DNA of 64,000 nt from Bradyrhizobium ontarionense (GTDB lineage: Bacteria; Pseudomonadota; Alphaproteobacteria; Rhizobiales; Xanthobacteraceae). Position numbers and translations under genes: made by a program. Under the pieces are notes generated by a model that was not told where the DNA came from, ran no database searches, and saw only the letters and a program-made list of their open reading frames with translations. The stretch spans positions 7,803,001 through 7,867,000 of the forward strand of contig NZ_CP088156.1 of the NCBI RefSeq assembly GCF_021088345.1, written 5' to 3'. Numbering within the stretch: the first letter of the stretch is position 1; every line of letters starts with the position of its first letter. This document shows positions 17,963 to 25,866 of the stretch, in pieces.

Positions 17963-19525
17963 ATGGACGCGTCAGTGCAGCACGAACAGGCGACGATACC
18001 GGACGGCGACAAGCTGAGCTCGGTGATGCAGACCATCGCAGAACACAAGGGCTGCGGCACATCGGGCAGCAGCGGCAAGGCGAGCTGCGGCTCGGGCGCC
18101 GGCGAGAACGACCTGCCGCCGGATATCTGGGAAAAGGTGAAGAACCATCCCTGCTACAGCGAAGAGGCGCATCATCACTATGCGCGCATGCACGTCGCCG
18201 TGGCGCCCGCCTGTAACATCCAGTGCAACTACTGCAACCGCAAATATGACTGCGCCAACGAGTCGCGTCCGGGCGTGGTCAGCGAGAAGCTCTCGCCGGA
18301 GCAGGCCGCCAAGAAGGTGCTCGCCGTCGCTTCGACCATTCCGCAGATGACCGTGCTCGGCATTGCCGGCCCCGGCGACCCGCTCGCCAACCCCGAGAAG
18401 ACGTTCAAGACCTTCGAGCTGATCGCCCGGACCGCGCCCGACATCAAGCTCTGCCTGTCGACCAACGGCCTTGCGCTGCCCGACCATGTCGACACCATCG
18501 CCGGCTTCAACGTCGACCACGTCACGATCACGATCAACATGGTCGACCCCGAGGTCGGCGCCAAGATCTATCCGTGGGTGTTCTGGAAGCACAAGCGCTA
18601 CACCGGCGTCGAAGCCGCCAAGCTGCTCACCGACCGCCAGCTGCAGGGCCTGGAGATGCTGACCGAGCGCGGCATCCTCTGCAAGGTCAACTCGGTGATG
18701 ATCCCCGGCGTCAACGACAAGCACCTCGTCGAAGTCAACAAGGCGGTGAAGTCGCGCGGCGCCTTCCTGCACAACATCATGCCGCTGATCTCCTCGCCGG
18801 AGCATGGCACCGTGTTCGGCCTGACCGGACAGCGCGGCCCGACCGCGCAGGAGCTGAAGGCCCTGCAGGACGAGTGCGAAGGCGAGATGAACATGATGCG
18901 GCATTGCCGCCAGTGCCGCGCCGATGCCGTGGGCCTGCTCGGCGAGGACCGCTCCGCCGAGTTCACCACCGACAAGATCATGGCGATGGAAGTGAACTAC
19001 GACATCGACAGCCGCAAGGCCTATCAGGAGGCGGTCGAGAGCGAGCGCGTGGCCAAGGTCGTCGCCCGGCAGGAGGAGCTCGCCTCGCTCGCCGGCCAGT
19101 CCAGCGACATCAAGCTGCTGGTCGCGGTCGCGACCAAGGGCTCGGGCCTGATCAATGAGCATTTCGGCCACGCCAAGGAGTTCCAGGTCTACGAGCTTTC
19201 CACGGCCGGTGCGAAGTTCGTCGGTCACCGCCGCGTCGACCTGTACTGCCAGGGCGGCTATGGCGACGAGGACAGCCTGGAGACCGTCATCCGCGCCATC
19301 AACGACTGCCATGCGGTGTTCGTGGCCAAGATCGGCGGCTGTCCGAAGAGCGACCTGCAGGCCGCAGGCATCGAGCCGGTCGACCAGTTCGCCCATGAGT
19401 TCATCGAGAAGTCGGCGATCGCCTGGTTCAAGAGCTATCTCGACAAGGTCAACAGCGGCGAGATGCAGCACGTCGTGCGCGGCGACGCCGAAATCCGCCA
19501 GGGCGCTCTGACCTCGGCGGCGTGA
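17963..19525 (+). CDS. nifB: FeMo-cofactor biosynthesis radical SAM protein NifB
   Basis: This 520-residue protein builds NifB-co, the 8Fe core with central carbide. The radical SAM cluster motif is C84-x3-C88-x2-C91 (CNIQCNYC). Further cluster cysteines lie in [12 protein letters not shown] NifX-like C-terminal domain (from about residue 380, with [14 protein letters not shown]) completes the full-length two-domain form. A Gly/Ser/Cys-rich N-terminal segment precedes the core. It is the first gene of a long sigma-54 operon. Confidence 0.97.
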   Translation: MDASVQHEQATIPDGDKLSSVMQTIAEHKGCGTSGSSGKASCGSGAGENDLPPDIWEKVKNHPCYSEEAHHHYARMHVAVAPACNIQCNYCNRKYDCANESRPGVVSEKLSPEQAAKKVLAVASTIPQMTVLGIAGPGDPLANPEKTFKTFELIARTAPDIKLCLSTNGLALPDHVDTIAGFNVDHVTITINMVDPEVGAKIYPWVFWKHKRYTGVEAAKLLTDRQLQGLEMLTERGILCKVNSVMIPGVNDKHLVEVNKAVKSRGAFLHNIMPLISSPEHGTVFGLTGQRGPTAQELKALQDECEGEMNMMRHCRQCRADAVGLLGEDRSAEFTTDKIMAMEVNYDIDSRKAYQEAVESERVAKVVARQEELASLAGQSSDIKLLVAVATKGSGLINEHFGHAKEFQVYELSTAGAKFVGHRRVDLYCQGGYGDEDSLETVIRAINDCHAVFVAKIGGCPKSDLQAAGIEPVDQFAHEFIEKSAIAWFKSYLDKVNSGEMQHVVRGDAEIRQGALTSAA

Positions 19526-19579
19526 CATCCAATTCCGGCGGCGCGACGGCGTCGCCGGACCCTTTGACAGGAGCATTTG

Positions 19580-19804
19580 ATGACTTTGAAGATCATTGCC
19601 TCGCAGTGCACGAGCTGCTCGGCCTGCGAGCCCGAATGTCCGAACGTGGCGATCTCCGAGAAGAACGGCACCTTCGTGATCGACCCCAAGAAGTGCACCG
19701 AATGCCTCGGTCATTTCGACGAGCCGCAATGCGCGGCGGTCTGCCCGGTCGACAACACCTGCGTGATCGACAATTCGTTTCCGCGCTATCAGCCGCCGGC
19801 CTGA
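19580..19804 (+). CDS. frxA: nifB-linked 2[4Fe-4S] ferredoxin
   Basis: This 74-residue ferredoxin has a first cluster motif [11 protein letters not shown] and a second with the extended spacing [19 protein letters not shown]. That layout is typical of FdxN/FrxA-type ferredoxins downstream of nifB in rhizobia. It likely feeds electrons to NifB or nitrogenase reductase. ATG 19580 follows AGGAG. Confidence 0.9.
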   Translation: MTLKIIASQCTSCSACEPECPNVAISEKNGTFVIDPKKCTECLGHFDEPQCAAVCPVDNTCVIDNSFPRYQPPA

Positions 19805-19815
19805 GGGAGATCGAG

Positions 19816-20145
19816 ATGAACTTCACTCTCACGTCTGCTGCGCAGAAGTTCATGCGCATGATGCTGCGGTCCGACGGGACGGCAGGCTCGGGCTTCCGGC
19901 TCGCGGTCTCTCCCGGCGGCTGTTCCGGCCTCGCTGCCGACATCAGCGTGCTCGCCACGCCGCGGCCCGGCGATGCGGTGGTCGAGCGCGACGGCATCAA
20001 GCTTTTCCTGCCGGCCGAGAGCCGGCTGCTGCTCGACGGTGTCACCATCGACTTCGCTGATACCGCGACCCAGACCGGCCTCGTATTCCACGATCCGAAG
20101 CAGGTCTCGTGCTCGACCCACGCCCTGAAGGCCTTGGAGCACTAG
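19816..20145 (+). CDS. IscA/HesB-like protein lacking one ligand cysteine
   Basis: This 109-residue A-type carrier fold keeps GGCSGLAAD with Cys36. The C-terminal CxC pair is reduced to C99-S-T101 (VSCSTH), so one of three cluster ligands is missing. It is encoded 11 bases after the ferredoxin. It may be a specialised or non-cluster-binding partner of the intact IscA at 14740. Confidence 0.85.
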   Translation: MNFTLTSAAQKFMRMMLRSDGTAGSGFRLAVSPGGCSGLAADISVLATPRPGDAVVERDGIKLFLPAESRLLLDGVTIDFADTATQTGLVFHDPKQVSCSTHALKALEH

Positions 20146-20154
20146 GACAGCGCC

Positions 20155-20688
20155 ATGCCCACCGATGCCCGGCCCAGCTCCCAGACTGCCATCGAGGACG
20201 CGCTGCTTGCCGACGCGCTGCTCGGTGGCGGCCTGCCCGAGGAGGCCGAGCATCATCTGTGGCAGGCGGGCCAGAGCTATCATCTCGATGAGGTCGCCGA
20301 GGCGCATCTGAAGCAAGCCGAGGCGCTGGCGCCCGATCATGCGGCGGTCCTGATCGGGTTCTACCGCTTCTACTTCTACAAGGGACGGCTGACGGACGCG
20401 CTTCGCATTGCCAAGCGGTGCCTGACCAAGGCTGCGGTCGAAAATCGCCTGCCGCCGCATTGGCGCGACGTGCGCGCCGGCCATGCCGAGTTCGGCAGCT
20501 ACGACAACATGCTGCCGCGCTTTTTCATGTTCACGCTCAAGGGCTACGCCTATTTGCAGATGCGCCTCGGCAATCTCGTGGAGGGGCGGCTCGCGGTGCA
20601 GAAGCTGCTCGAGCTCGACCCGAGCGACAAGATCGGGGCGCGGGTTCTGCTCGAGGTGGTCGACCGGGTGGAGCTCGACGATGAATGA
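20155..20688 (+). CDS. TPR protein of the nifB operon
   Basis: This 177-residue helical tetratricopeptide-type protein has repeats around residues 40-85 and 125-170, including FYRFYFYKGRLTDALRIAK and FTLKGYAYLQMRLGN. It has no signal peptide and is probably a cytoplasmic scaffold or chaperone. It is clearly related along its length to the protein at 27421-27912. It overlaps the next gene by 8 bases. Confidence 0.8.
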   Translation: MPTDARPSSQTAIEDALLADALLGGGLPEEAEHHLWQAGQSYHLDEVAEAHLKQAEALAPDHAAVLIGFYRFYFYKGRLTDALRIAKRCLTKAAVENRLPPHWRDVRAGHAEFGSYDNMLPRFFMFTLKGYAYLQMRLGNLVEGRLAVQKLLELDPSDKIGARVLLEVVDRVELDDE

Positions 20689-21454
20689 CGACATCGACGA
20701 GGCCATCGACTGGCAGGGCAACGAGATCAGCTGTGCGGGTTGTGCGCACCAAGAGCTGAACGCATCCGGCCGCTGCCGGCTCCGGCACGCCTGCGTGCAC
20801 GACCGCTACGCCCGGCGCATCGACCGCTTCTTCAACTGGAATCCGGCGCTCGCCAACGACTACGTCAAGCATCCCCATTTCGAGGTGCGCGCGATCGCGG
20901 CCAAGCACGCCAGTCCGTTCTATCTGCCGCCGCTGCTCGATGATCCCGAGGAGACGGTGCGCTGGAATGCGGCGCGGCGGCTGCCGAAGCGGCTGGTGCT
21001 GCGGCTGCGCCATGATCCGCATCGCGAGGTCCGCATCCGCATCGCGACCGTGCTCGACCCGGAAGACTTGATGCCGATGATGATGGACGACGACTATTAC
21101 GTCCGCCTCGTCGTCGCGCGCCGCATCGTGCCGTCGGTGCTCGGCCGCATGATGGGGGACCCGGAAGCCGAGGTTCGGCGCGTGGTCGCGCGGCGGATCC
21201 CGAGCGACTGGCTGCTCGGCATGATCAGCGATCCCGACGCACGGGTGCGGCTGGAGATCGCCGAGCGTCTGGCGCCGGATCTGCTGACGGCGATGCGCAG
21301 GGATGCTGACTGGCGCGTGCGCCACGAAGTTGCGAGCCGGATCCCGCTCAGCGAGCTCGCGGAGCTCGCGCGCGACGAGGATCCGCTGGTGCAGGAGATG
21401 GCGCGTGGCCGGCTCGAGAACCGTTCCGGAGCTGCGATGGAGAAGCCTGCATGA
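20681..21454 (+). CDS. Fe4S4 leucine-rich-repeat-variant (LRV) protein
   Basis: This 257-residue protein has an N-terminal cluster-binding segment with cysteines in SCAGCAHQEL, CRLRHAC and the following VHDRYARRIDRFF. At least six LRV helical repeats of about 24 residues follow (VRWNAARRLP, VRIRIATVLD, VRLVVARRIV and so on). This matches the Azotobacter LRV Fe-S protein type, whose function is unknown. It overlaps the TPR gene and, by ATGA, nifZ. Confidence 0.9.
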   Translation: MNDDIDEAIDWQGNEISCAGCAHQELNASGRCRLRHACVHDRYARRIDRFFNWNPALANDYVKHPHFEVRAIAAKHASPFYLPPLLDDPEETVRWNAARRLPKRLVLRLRHDPHREVRIRIATVLDPEDLMPMMMDDDYYVRLVVARRIVPSVLGRMMGDPEAEVRRVVARRIPSDWLLGMISDPDARVRLEIAERLAPDLLTAMRRDADWRVRHEVASRIPLSELAELARDEDPLVQEMARGRLENRSGAAMEKPA

Positions 21455-21774
21455 GCAACATCGTTCGTGACAGCGAGGTCGTGGAGCTGTCGGCGCCGCC
21501 CTATTTCACCTTCGGCGAAAAGGTCAAGGCGAAGCGCACGATCCGCAATGACGGCACCTATGCGGGCAAGGAGATCGGCGAGATCCTCGCGAAGAAGGGC
21601 GAGATCGGCTACGTCGTCTCGATCGGCACCTTCCTGCAGCAATTCTACATCTACGGCGTCGAGTTTCTCGAAAGCGGAAACCGCGTCGGCATGAAACGCA
21701 AGGAGCTCGAGTCGACCGTTCCCCGCGGGGAGGCCGAGGACGAGCTGCCGCTGCCGGGAGGATATAGATCATGA
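21451..21774 (+). CDS. nifZ: NifZ, P-cluster maturation protein
   Basis: This 107-residue NifZ has the signature FGEKVKAKRTIRNDGTYAGK and GTFLQQFYIYGVEF. NifZ acts with NifH in forming the second P-cluster of NifDK. It is coupled by ATGA overlaps both to the LRV gene and to a second, shorter NifZ-type gene. Confidence 0.94.
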   Translation: MSNIVRDSEVVELSAPPYFTFGEKVKAKRTIRNDGTYAGKEIGEILAKKGEIGYVVSIGTFLQQFYIYGVEFLESGNRVGMKRKELESTVPRGEAEDELPLPGGYRS

Positions 21775-22010
21775 TCGAGCCGCGCCTGCCTAGATATCAA
21801 TGGGGTCAGCGCGTGAAGGCGCTGATCGACCTCGTCAATGACGGCTCGTTCCCCAACGCACCGGCCGAGGCCAAGCTGGTCGGCGTCGGTGATCTGGGCG
21901 AGATCGTTCAGGTCGGCACGCATACGGAAGCAAACATGCCGATCTATCTCGTCGAGTTCGGCGAGAAGCTCGTCGTGGGTTGTCTCGAAGAGGAGATCGT
22001 CCCGGTTTGA
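21771..22010 (+). CDS. Second, short NifZ-domain protein
   Basis: This 79-residue protein is related to NifZ (WGQRVKALIDLVNDGSFPN, GDLGEIVQVGTHTEANMPIYLVEF) but has a longer internal loop and no C-terminal tail. Its start overlaps the stop of nifZ. It may be a partner or a second half of a split NifZ function. Confidence 0.85.
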   Translation: MIEPRLPRYQWGQRVKALIDLVNDGSFPNAPAEAKLVGVGDLGEIVQVGTHTEANMPIYLVEFGEKLVVGCLEEEIVPV

Positions 22011-22026
22011 GGGGCGATGATCAGCC

Positions 22027-22383
22027 ATGGCGGCAACCGCGCTCAAGCCGAGTTTCGTCCTGCCTGCGCATCCCAATGAGCTGGATCGCAAGCGGATCGA
22101 GCGCGCGCTGAAGTCGCGCAAGCGCTACCGCTATGTCGAGCCGACAGTCTTGCCGGCCAATGAGGGCTATCACGTCCAGAGTCCGTGCTGCTCACGCAAC
22201 ATCGACAAGGACGGCGGAGTGATCGATGTCGCATTGCTGCGTCACGATCCGGCGAATGCGATGTGGAAACTGTTCTGGAGAGATCACGCCCAGGGGAGTT
22301 GGGAGCTGCACAGCGTGCACAAGCGGTTGACCGCGGCGGTCGACGAGCTGAACGCCGACCCTGAGCGGATATTCTGGCAGTAG
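22027..22383 (+). CDS. Conserved protein, possibly DUF3024-like
   Basis: This 118-residue soluble protein has RKRIERALKSRKRYRYVEP, SPCCSRNIDKDGG and a C-terminal WELHSVHKRLTAAVDEL followed by DPERIFW. The layout recalls DUF3024-type proteins, which is a tentative assignment. The paired cysteines (PCCS) could bind metal. It is in the nifB operon with 16-base spacing. Confidence 0.72.
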   Translation: MAATALKPSFVLPAHPNELDRKRIERALKSRKRYRYVEPTVLPANEGYHVQSPCCSRNIDKDGGVIDVALLRHDPANAMWKLFWRDHAQGSWELHSVHKRLTAAVDELNADPERIFWQ

Positions 22384-22402
22384 AGCGAAGAGGACGGGCG
22401 AC

Positions 22403-22663
22403 ATGGCACTTGCCGAGCAGGAACTGAATGAGATCGAGCAGGTCCTTAACGGATCCGAGGCCGGCAGCGCTGCATTCGGCGAATTGCGCCGTCGGTTTCC
22501 TAAACTGGCTCTGACGCGTTGCGATGCCTCCGATGTGACGGAGCAGCCGTTCCGCAGCTATCCGGCGTTCGACCTGCATCTCCTCGACACCAGCGACCAT
22601 TGCGCCCTGGTGACCGACGATCCCGCCAAGGCCACCGGCCTGATCCTGGCCAAGCGGAGCTGA
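22403..22663 (+). CDS. Small unknown protein of the nifB operon
   Basis: This 86-residue protein opens MALAEQELNEIEQVLNG, has a helical N-terminal half, then RRRFPKLALTRCDASDV with one cysteine and an LDTSDHCALVTDDPAKAT segment. I do not assign a function. Its spacing and direction place it firmly in the nif operon. Confidence 0.75.
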   Translation: MALAEQELNEIEQVLNGSEAGSAAFGELRRRFPKLALTRCDASDVTEQPFRSYPAFDLHLLDTSDHCALVTDDPAKATGLILAKRS

Positions 22664-22665
22664 TC

Positions 22666-23880
22666 ATGAACAAGCCCGTTCTGGTGCATGATGCGGATCG
22701 ACAGGAGCAGGACGAGGCCGAGCTGACGCCGGTCGGCTCCGACTTCATCCCCTTGTCCGATCCCGATATCACGACGGCGGAGATCGCGGCGGTGGAGGCG
22801 ACGTTGCGCTCGCCGCGGCTATCCTGCGGTCCGCTCGTCGAGGAGTTCGAGGCGGCCTTCGCCGCCTATCTCGGACGCAAATATGCCATCGCGGTGCCGA
22901 CCGGGACGCTCGGCCTGCTGCTCATCCTCAAGGCGCTGGGGATCGGCCCCGGCGACGAGGTGATCGCGTCGTCCTATTCGTTCCGCGAGGTCGCGCATGC
23001 GATCAGCATCGTCGGCGCCAAGCCGGTGTTTGTCGATATCGACTACTACTCGGGCACCTTGGCACCCAGCAAGGTCGAGGCCCGGATCACGGCGCAGACC
23101 AAGGCCATCCTGGCTGGCAATACCAACGGCCATCCGGCCAAATGGTCGGAGCTGCAGGCGATCGCCAAAGCGCACAGTCTGCCTGTCATCGAGGATTCGA
23201 CCGAGGCCATCGGCTCGAAATATCAGGGCGCGCTGGTCGGCACTTTCGGCGCCGCCTCGGTGTTCGACTTCTCCCAGCCGTTCGCGCTGACTTGCGGCGA
23301 GGGCGGCATGGTCGTGACCGACGACGTCGACATCGCTGTCGCCGTACGCCGTCATCGCTCCCACAGGCTCGACGAGCGCGCATCGGTCGTGGTGAGCAGC
23401 AGCGCGTCGCATCAGGCCGTCATGAGCGACGTTACCGCGGCGCTCGGGCTGGCGCAGCTGAAGCGGATCGACGAGATCCTCGAGCGCCGCAAACTGATCG
23501 AGCAGATCTATTACAGCGAGGTTCAGTCGTTCGAGGGCATCAAGGACCCCTATGTCGGCCCCGAGGTGACGGAGGTGAACTGGTTCCTGTATCAGGTCCA
23601 TCTCGGTACGCGGTTCTCGAAATCGAGCCGCGACTCGATCGTCGAGGATCTCAGGGTCGAACAGGTTGAAGCCATCGCCTATTCGAATCCATTGCATCTG
23701 CAGCGGCATTATTTCGACATGGGCTATCGGCGCGGCGACTGCCTCGTGACCGAGAAGGTCGCCGATCGCGTCGTGGCCTTACCCTTCCACGTTCATCTGA
23801 CCACGGACCAGATCGCCTTCATCGTCGCGACCATGAAGGACGCATCGGTCAATGTCGGAGCGGGCGCGGCGATCTACTGA
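22666..23880 (+). CDS. DegT/DnrJ/StrS-type fold protein without the PLP lysine
   Basis: This 404-residue protein has the fold of sugar aminotransferases: AVPTGTLGLLLILKAL near residue 77, VIEDSTEAIGSKYQG near 174 with the Asp that normally holds the PLP ring, and the CGEGGMVVTDD motif near 210. The Schiff-base lysine expected six residues before Glu212 is Phe206 (SQPFALTCGEGG), so normal transamination is not expected. It starts two bases after the previous gene. A structural or regulatory role in nif is inferred. Confidence 0.85.
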   Translation: MNKPVLVHDADRQEQDEAELTPVGSDFIPLSDPDITTAEIAAVEATLRSPRLSCGPLVEEFEAAFAAYLGRKYAIAVPTGTLGLLLILKALGIGPGDEVIASSYSFREVAHAISIVGAKPVFVDIDYYSGTLAPSKVEARITAQTKAILAGNTNGHPAKWSELQAIAKAHSLPVIEDSTEAIGSKYQGALVGTFGAASVFDFSQPFALTCGEGGMVVTDDVDIAVAVRRHRSHRLDERASVVVSSSASHQAVMSDVTAALGLAQLKRIDEILERRKLIEQIYYSEVQSFEGIKDPYVGPEVTEVNWFLYQVHLGTRFSKSSRDSIVEDLRVEQVEAIAYSNPLHLQRHYFDMGYRRGDCLVTEKVADRVVALPFHVHLTTDQIAFIVATMKDASVNVGAGAAIY

Positions 23881-23916
23881 CAAGTTCTGATCTCAAACTG
23901 AAGAAGGAGAATCCAA

Positions 23917-24225
23917 GTGGCGACATTGACGGTAATGCCATCAGGCAAGACGATCGAGGTGGGCGAGGGCACCACCATTCTGGCGGCGCTGCTCGGTGCC
24001 GAGGTCGAGATCCAGCACAAGTGCGAGGGCCAGGCGAAGTGCGGCTCGTGCCACATCTTCCTGCAGGAGGGCCGCAAGGGTGTGTCGAAGGTCTCCAAGC
24101 TGGAGAACGAGAAGCTCGACAGCATCGTCGGCGTCGGCTCGAAATCCCGGCTCGCGTGCCAGGCGACCATCCTGGGCACGGAGAACGTCAAGATCGAGCT
24201 GCTCGGCTTTGGCTCCGGTCTGTAA
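23917..24225 (+). CDS. Plant-type [2Fe-2S] ferredoxin
   Basis: This 102-residue ferredoxin has the ligand pattern CEGQAKCGSCHIF and a fourth cysteine in SRLACQATI, typical of 2Fe-2S ferredoxins. The start is GTG 23917 with AAGAAGGAGA before it. Located in the nifB operon, it is a likely electron donor for a nif maturation enzyme, as with the FdxC/FdV types of other diazotrophs. Confidence 0.88.
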   Translation: MATLTVMPSGKTIEVGEGTTILAALLGAEVEIQHKCEGQAKCGSCHIFLQEGRKGVSKVSKLENEKLDSIVGVGSKSRLACQATILGTENVKIELLGFGSGL

Positions 24226-24237
24226 GAGGAGGTTCAC

Positions 24238-24450
24238 ATGGACAACGTGACGCTGCATGTTCGCTTTGCCAATGACGGCACCGTGGCCGAAATCAGCGAG
24301 CGGCCGGTCGGGCTGACGCCGCAGCAATGGTTCGACAAGTTGAGTGAGGCGATCGGAATGAAGGCTTATCAGACCTTCGCCGGCGGCCGCGGCGTGTTCA
24401 AGGTGGCGCGCGACCAGATCGAGGCCTTGAAGACCGCAGCCGTGGCGTGA
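24238..24450 (+). CDS. Small unknown protein of the nifB operon
   Basis: This 70-residue protein is MDNVTLHVRFANDGTVAEIS at the start, then a helical PQQWFDKLSEAIGMKAYQ and a basic-aromatic GGRGVFKVARDQIEALK. It has no cysteines and no signal peptide. AAGAGGAGG precedes the ATG 12 bases after the ferredoxin. Function unknown. Confidence 0.78.
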   Translation: MDNVTLHVRFANDGTVAEISERPVGLTPQQWFDKLSEAIGMKAYQTFAGGRGVFKVARDQIEALKTAAVA

Positions 24451-24488
24451 CGGCTGCACTGCGGACCCATGCTTGAAGCGGCGGCGTG

Positions 24489-24803
24489 ATGGCGGATACA
24501 GGGCAGGATTGCAAGTTCTTCGTCTCGTATACCGGCGTCAAGCTGCCGTTGCGGCTGGTCACGGCGATCGCGCCGCAGCAGCTGTCGAACCGCAACACCT
24601 TCATCCGCGGCTATTACGATGCCGCGGGTGCACTGACCGGATTCGACAAGGTCGTCTATGGCGAGATCGAGCTCACGCATCGCTACAGCTACCACGCCAA
24701 TGGGGCGCTGAGCCGTGCCGAGATCGTGATGCTCGACGAGGATCCGGTGACGCTCAATTTCGACGAGAACGGCGCGCCTGTTGCCGCGCAAGACGCTGCG
24801 TGA
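24489..24803 (+). CDS. Unknown protein of the nifB operon
   Basis: This protein of about 104 residues contains KFFVSYTGVKLPLRLVTAI and repeated FxDKVxYGEIELTHRYSYH and DEDPVTLNFDENGAPV segments, suggesting an all-beta fold. The start may be GTG 24486 or ATG 24489. I do not recognise a family with certainty. Confidence 0.72.
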   Translation: MADTGQDCKFFVSYTGVKLPLRLVTAIAPQQLSNRNTFIRGYYDAAGALTGFDKVVYGEIELTHRYSYHANGALSRAEIVMLDEDPVTLNFDENGAPVAAQDAA

Positions 24804-24815
24804 GGGGGAGGGACC

Positions 24816-24983
24816 GTGACCGTCGCCAAGCTGATCGAGGCCCTTGCCAGCATGCCAAAGGACGCTATCGTGCTGATGGACAGCGGCGCCGGATTGTCGC
24901 GGGTCGATGCGCTGGAGCTCGTGGACGAGCAGGGGCCCGGCGCCCCGGCTGAGGTCATCCTGCAGCCGAGCTTGGACGAGTAA
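24816..24983 (+). CDS. Very small unknown protein (55 residues)
   Basis: A GTG start at 24816 with GAGGGGGAGG before it opens MTVAKLIEALASMPKDAIV, followed by LMDSGAGLSRVDALELVDE and ending QPSLDE. Tight spacing (12 bases after the previous stop, 15 before the next start) and GC3-rich codons support a real gene. Function unknown. Confidence 0.7.
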   Translation: MTVAKLIEALASMPKDAIVLMDSGAGLSRVDALELVDEQGPGAPAEVILQPSLDE

Positions 24984-24998
24984 AGACAGGAACGGCCG

Positions 24999-25457
24999 AT
25001 GGCGGATGCTGGGACTTCAGAGACCGAAACTTCGGAAGCAGGACCGGTCGTCACGCCCTATGAACGCATCGGCGGCGCCATCGTGGTCGATCGTCTGGTC
25101 GAATCCTTCTACCATCGGATGGACACGCTGCCAGAGGCAAAGGTTATCCGCGACATGCACGGCACCAATCTTGGACCGATCAAGCACATCCTGAAGCGAT
25201 ACCTCTCGGAATGGCTCGGCGGTCCAAAACTGTATTCGCCGGAGAAGGGCCATCCGCGGCTGCGTCAGCGCCACATGGGCTTTTCCATCGGCAATGCCGA
25301 GCGCGACGCCTGGCTGAGGTGCATGCGCGGTGCGTTGGAGGAGACGGTGGCCGACGTTCAGGCGCGGCAGGACGTCGACGCCGCCATGACCAAGCTCGCC
25401 GACTGGATGCGCAACCAGGCCGGCAACCCGCACGACGCCCGGGCGGCGCGGCCGTGA
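24999..25457 (+). CDS. glbO: Group II truncated haemoglobin
   Basis: This 152-residue protein has a trHbO-type globin core from about residue 20: YERIGGAIVVDRLVESFYHRM, YLSEWLGGPKLY, the proximal-histidine stretch PRLRQRHMGFSIG and the conserved Trp in RDAWLRCM. A 20-residue polar N-terminal extension is present. It may buffer oxygen or detoxify NO near nitrogenase. It closes the nifB operon, followed by two repeat elements. Confidence 0.9.
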   Translation: MADAGTSETETSEAGPVVTPYERIGGAIVVDRLVESFYHRMDTLPEAKVIRDMHGTNLGPIKHILKRYLSEWLGGPKLYSPEKGHPRLRQRHMGFSIGNAERDAWLRCMRGALEETVADVQARQDVDAAMTKLADWMRNQAGNPHDARAARP

Positions 25458-25532
25458 GTTGATCTGCCGTAGCCAACACTGAACTCATAGCGGCAAGAAG
25501 ATCGAAAGATGAGCTGCGGTGCTCATGAATGC

Positions 25533-25689
25533 GCCCTCTCCCCTTGCGGGAGAGGGCATCTCAGACAGAGCGGCAAGCTCAGTCGGGTGAGGGGTATGCC
25601 TCCACGAGTGTTGTTTGCGGAGACATACCCCTCACCCAACTGAGTGCGTGGATGGATCGGAGATGCCCTCTCCCGCAAGGGGAGAGGGC
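25533..25689. repeat. Large nested palindromic element (MITE-like)
   Basis: A 30-base arm at 25533-25562 is exactly inverted at 25660-25689, and each arm is itself a palindrome (GCCCTCTCCCCTTGC around GGGAGAGGGC). Inside, CTCAGTCGGGTGAGGGGTATG at 25578-25598 is inverted at 25624-25644 with one mismatch. No coding capacity is visible. The sequence would fold into one long hairpin and could terminate transcription in both directions. Confidence 0.85.
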
Positions 25690-25731
25690 ACCGTATCGAA
25701 CAGCGCGACACTGGCCTACCCAACTCAATCT

Positions 25732-25859
25732 GTAGGGCGGGCAAAGCGAAGCGTGCCCGCCGCGACTCTATCGGCTGATGATATCGTTGGGATGGTGGGC
25801 ACGGCGAGCTTCGGGCGACCCAAGCCAACTGCCGCTGGTGGCGCCTTTGCCCACCCTAC
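25732..25859. repeat. Palindromic intergenic repeat, copy 2
   Basis: The arms GTAGGGCGGGCAAAG (25732-25746) and CTTTGCCCACCCTAC (25845-25859) are inverted with one mismatch. They belong to the same family as the element at 11216-11357, including internal GTGCCCGCC and GGTGGGCAC boxes. It abuts the large palindrome at 25533-25689. Confidence 0.78.
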
Positions 25860-25866
25860 GCATTAA

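Noticed and set aside
25529..25865. CRISPR-like appearance of repeated GC-rich blocks
   Set aside because: There are only inverted, not direct, repeats. No regular spacers and no cas genes are present. They fit palindromic intergenic elements.
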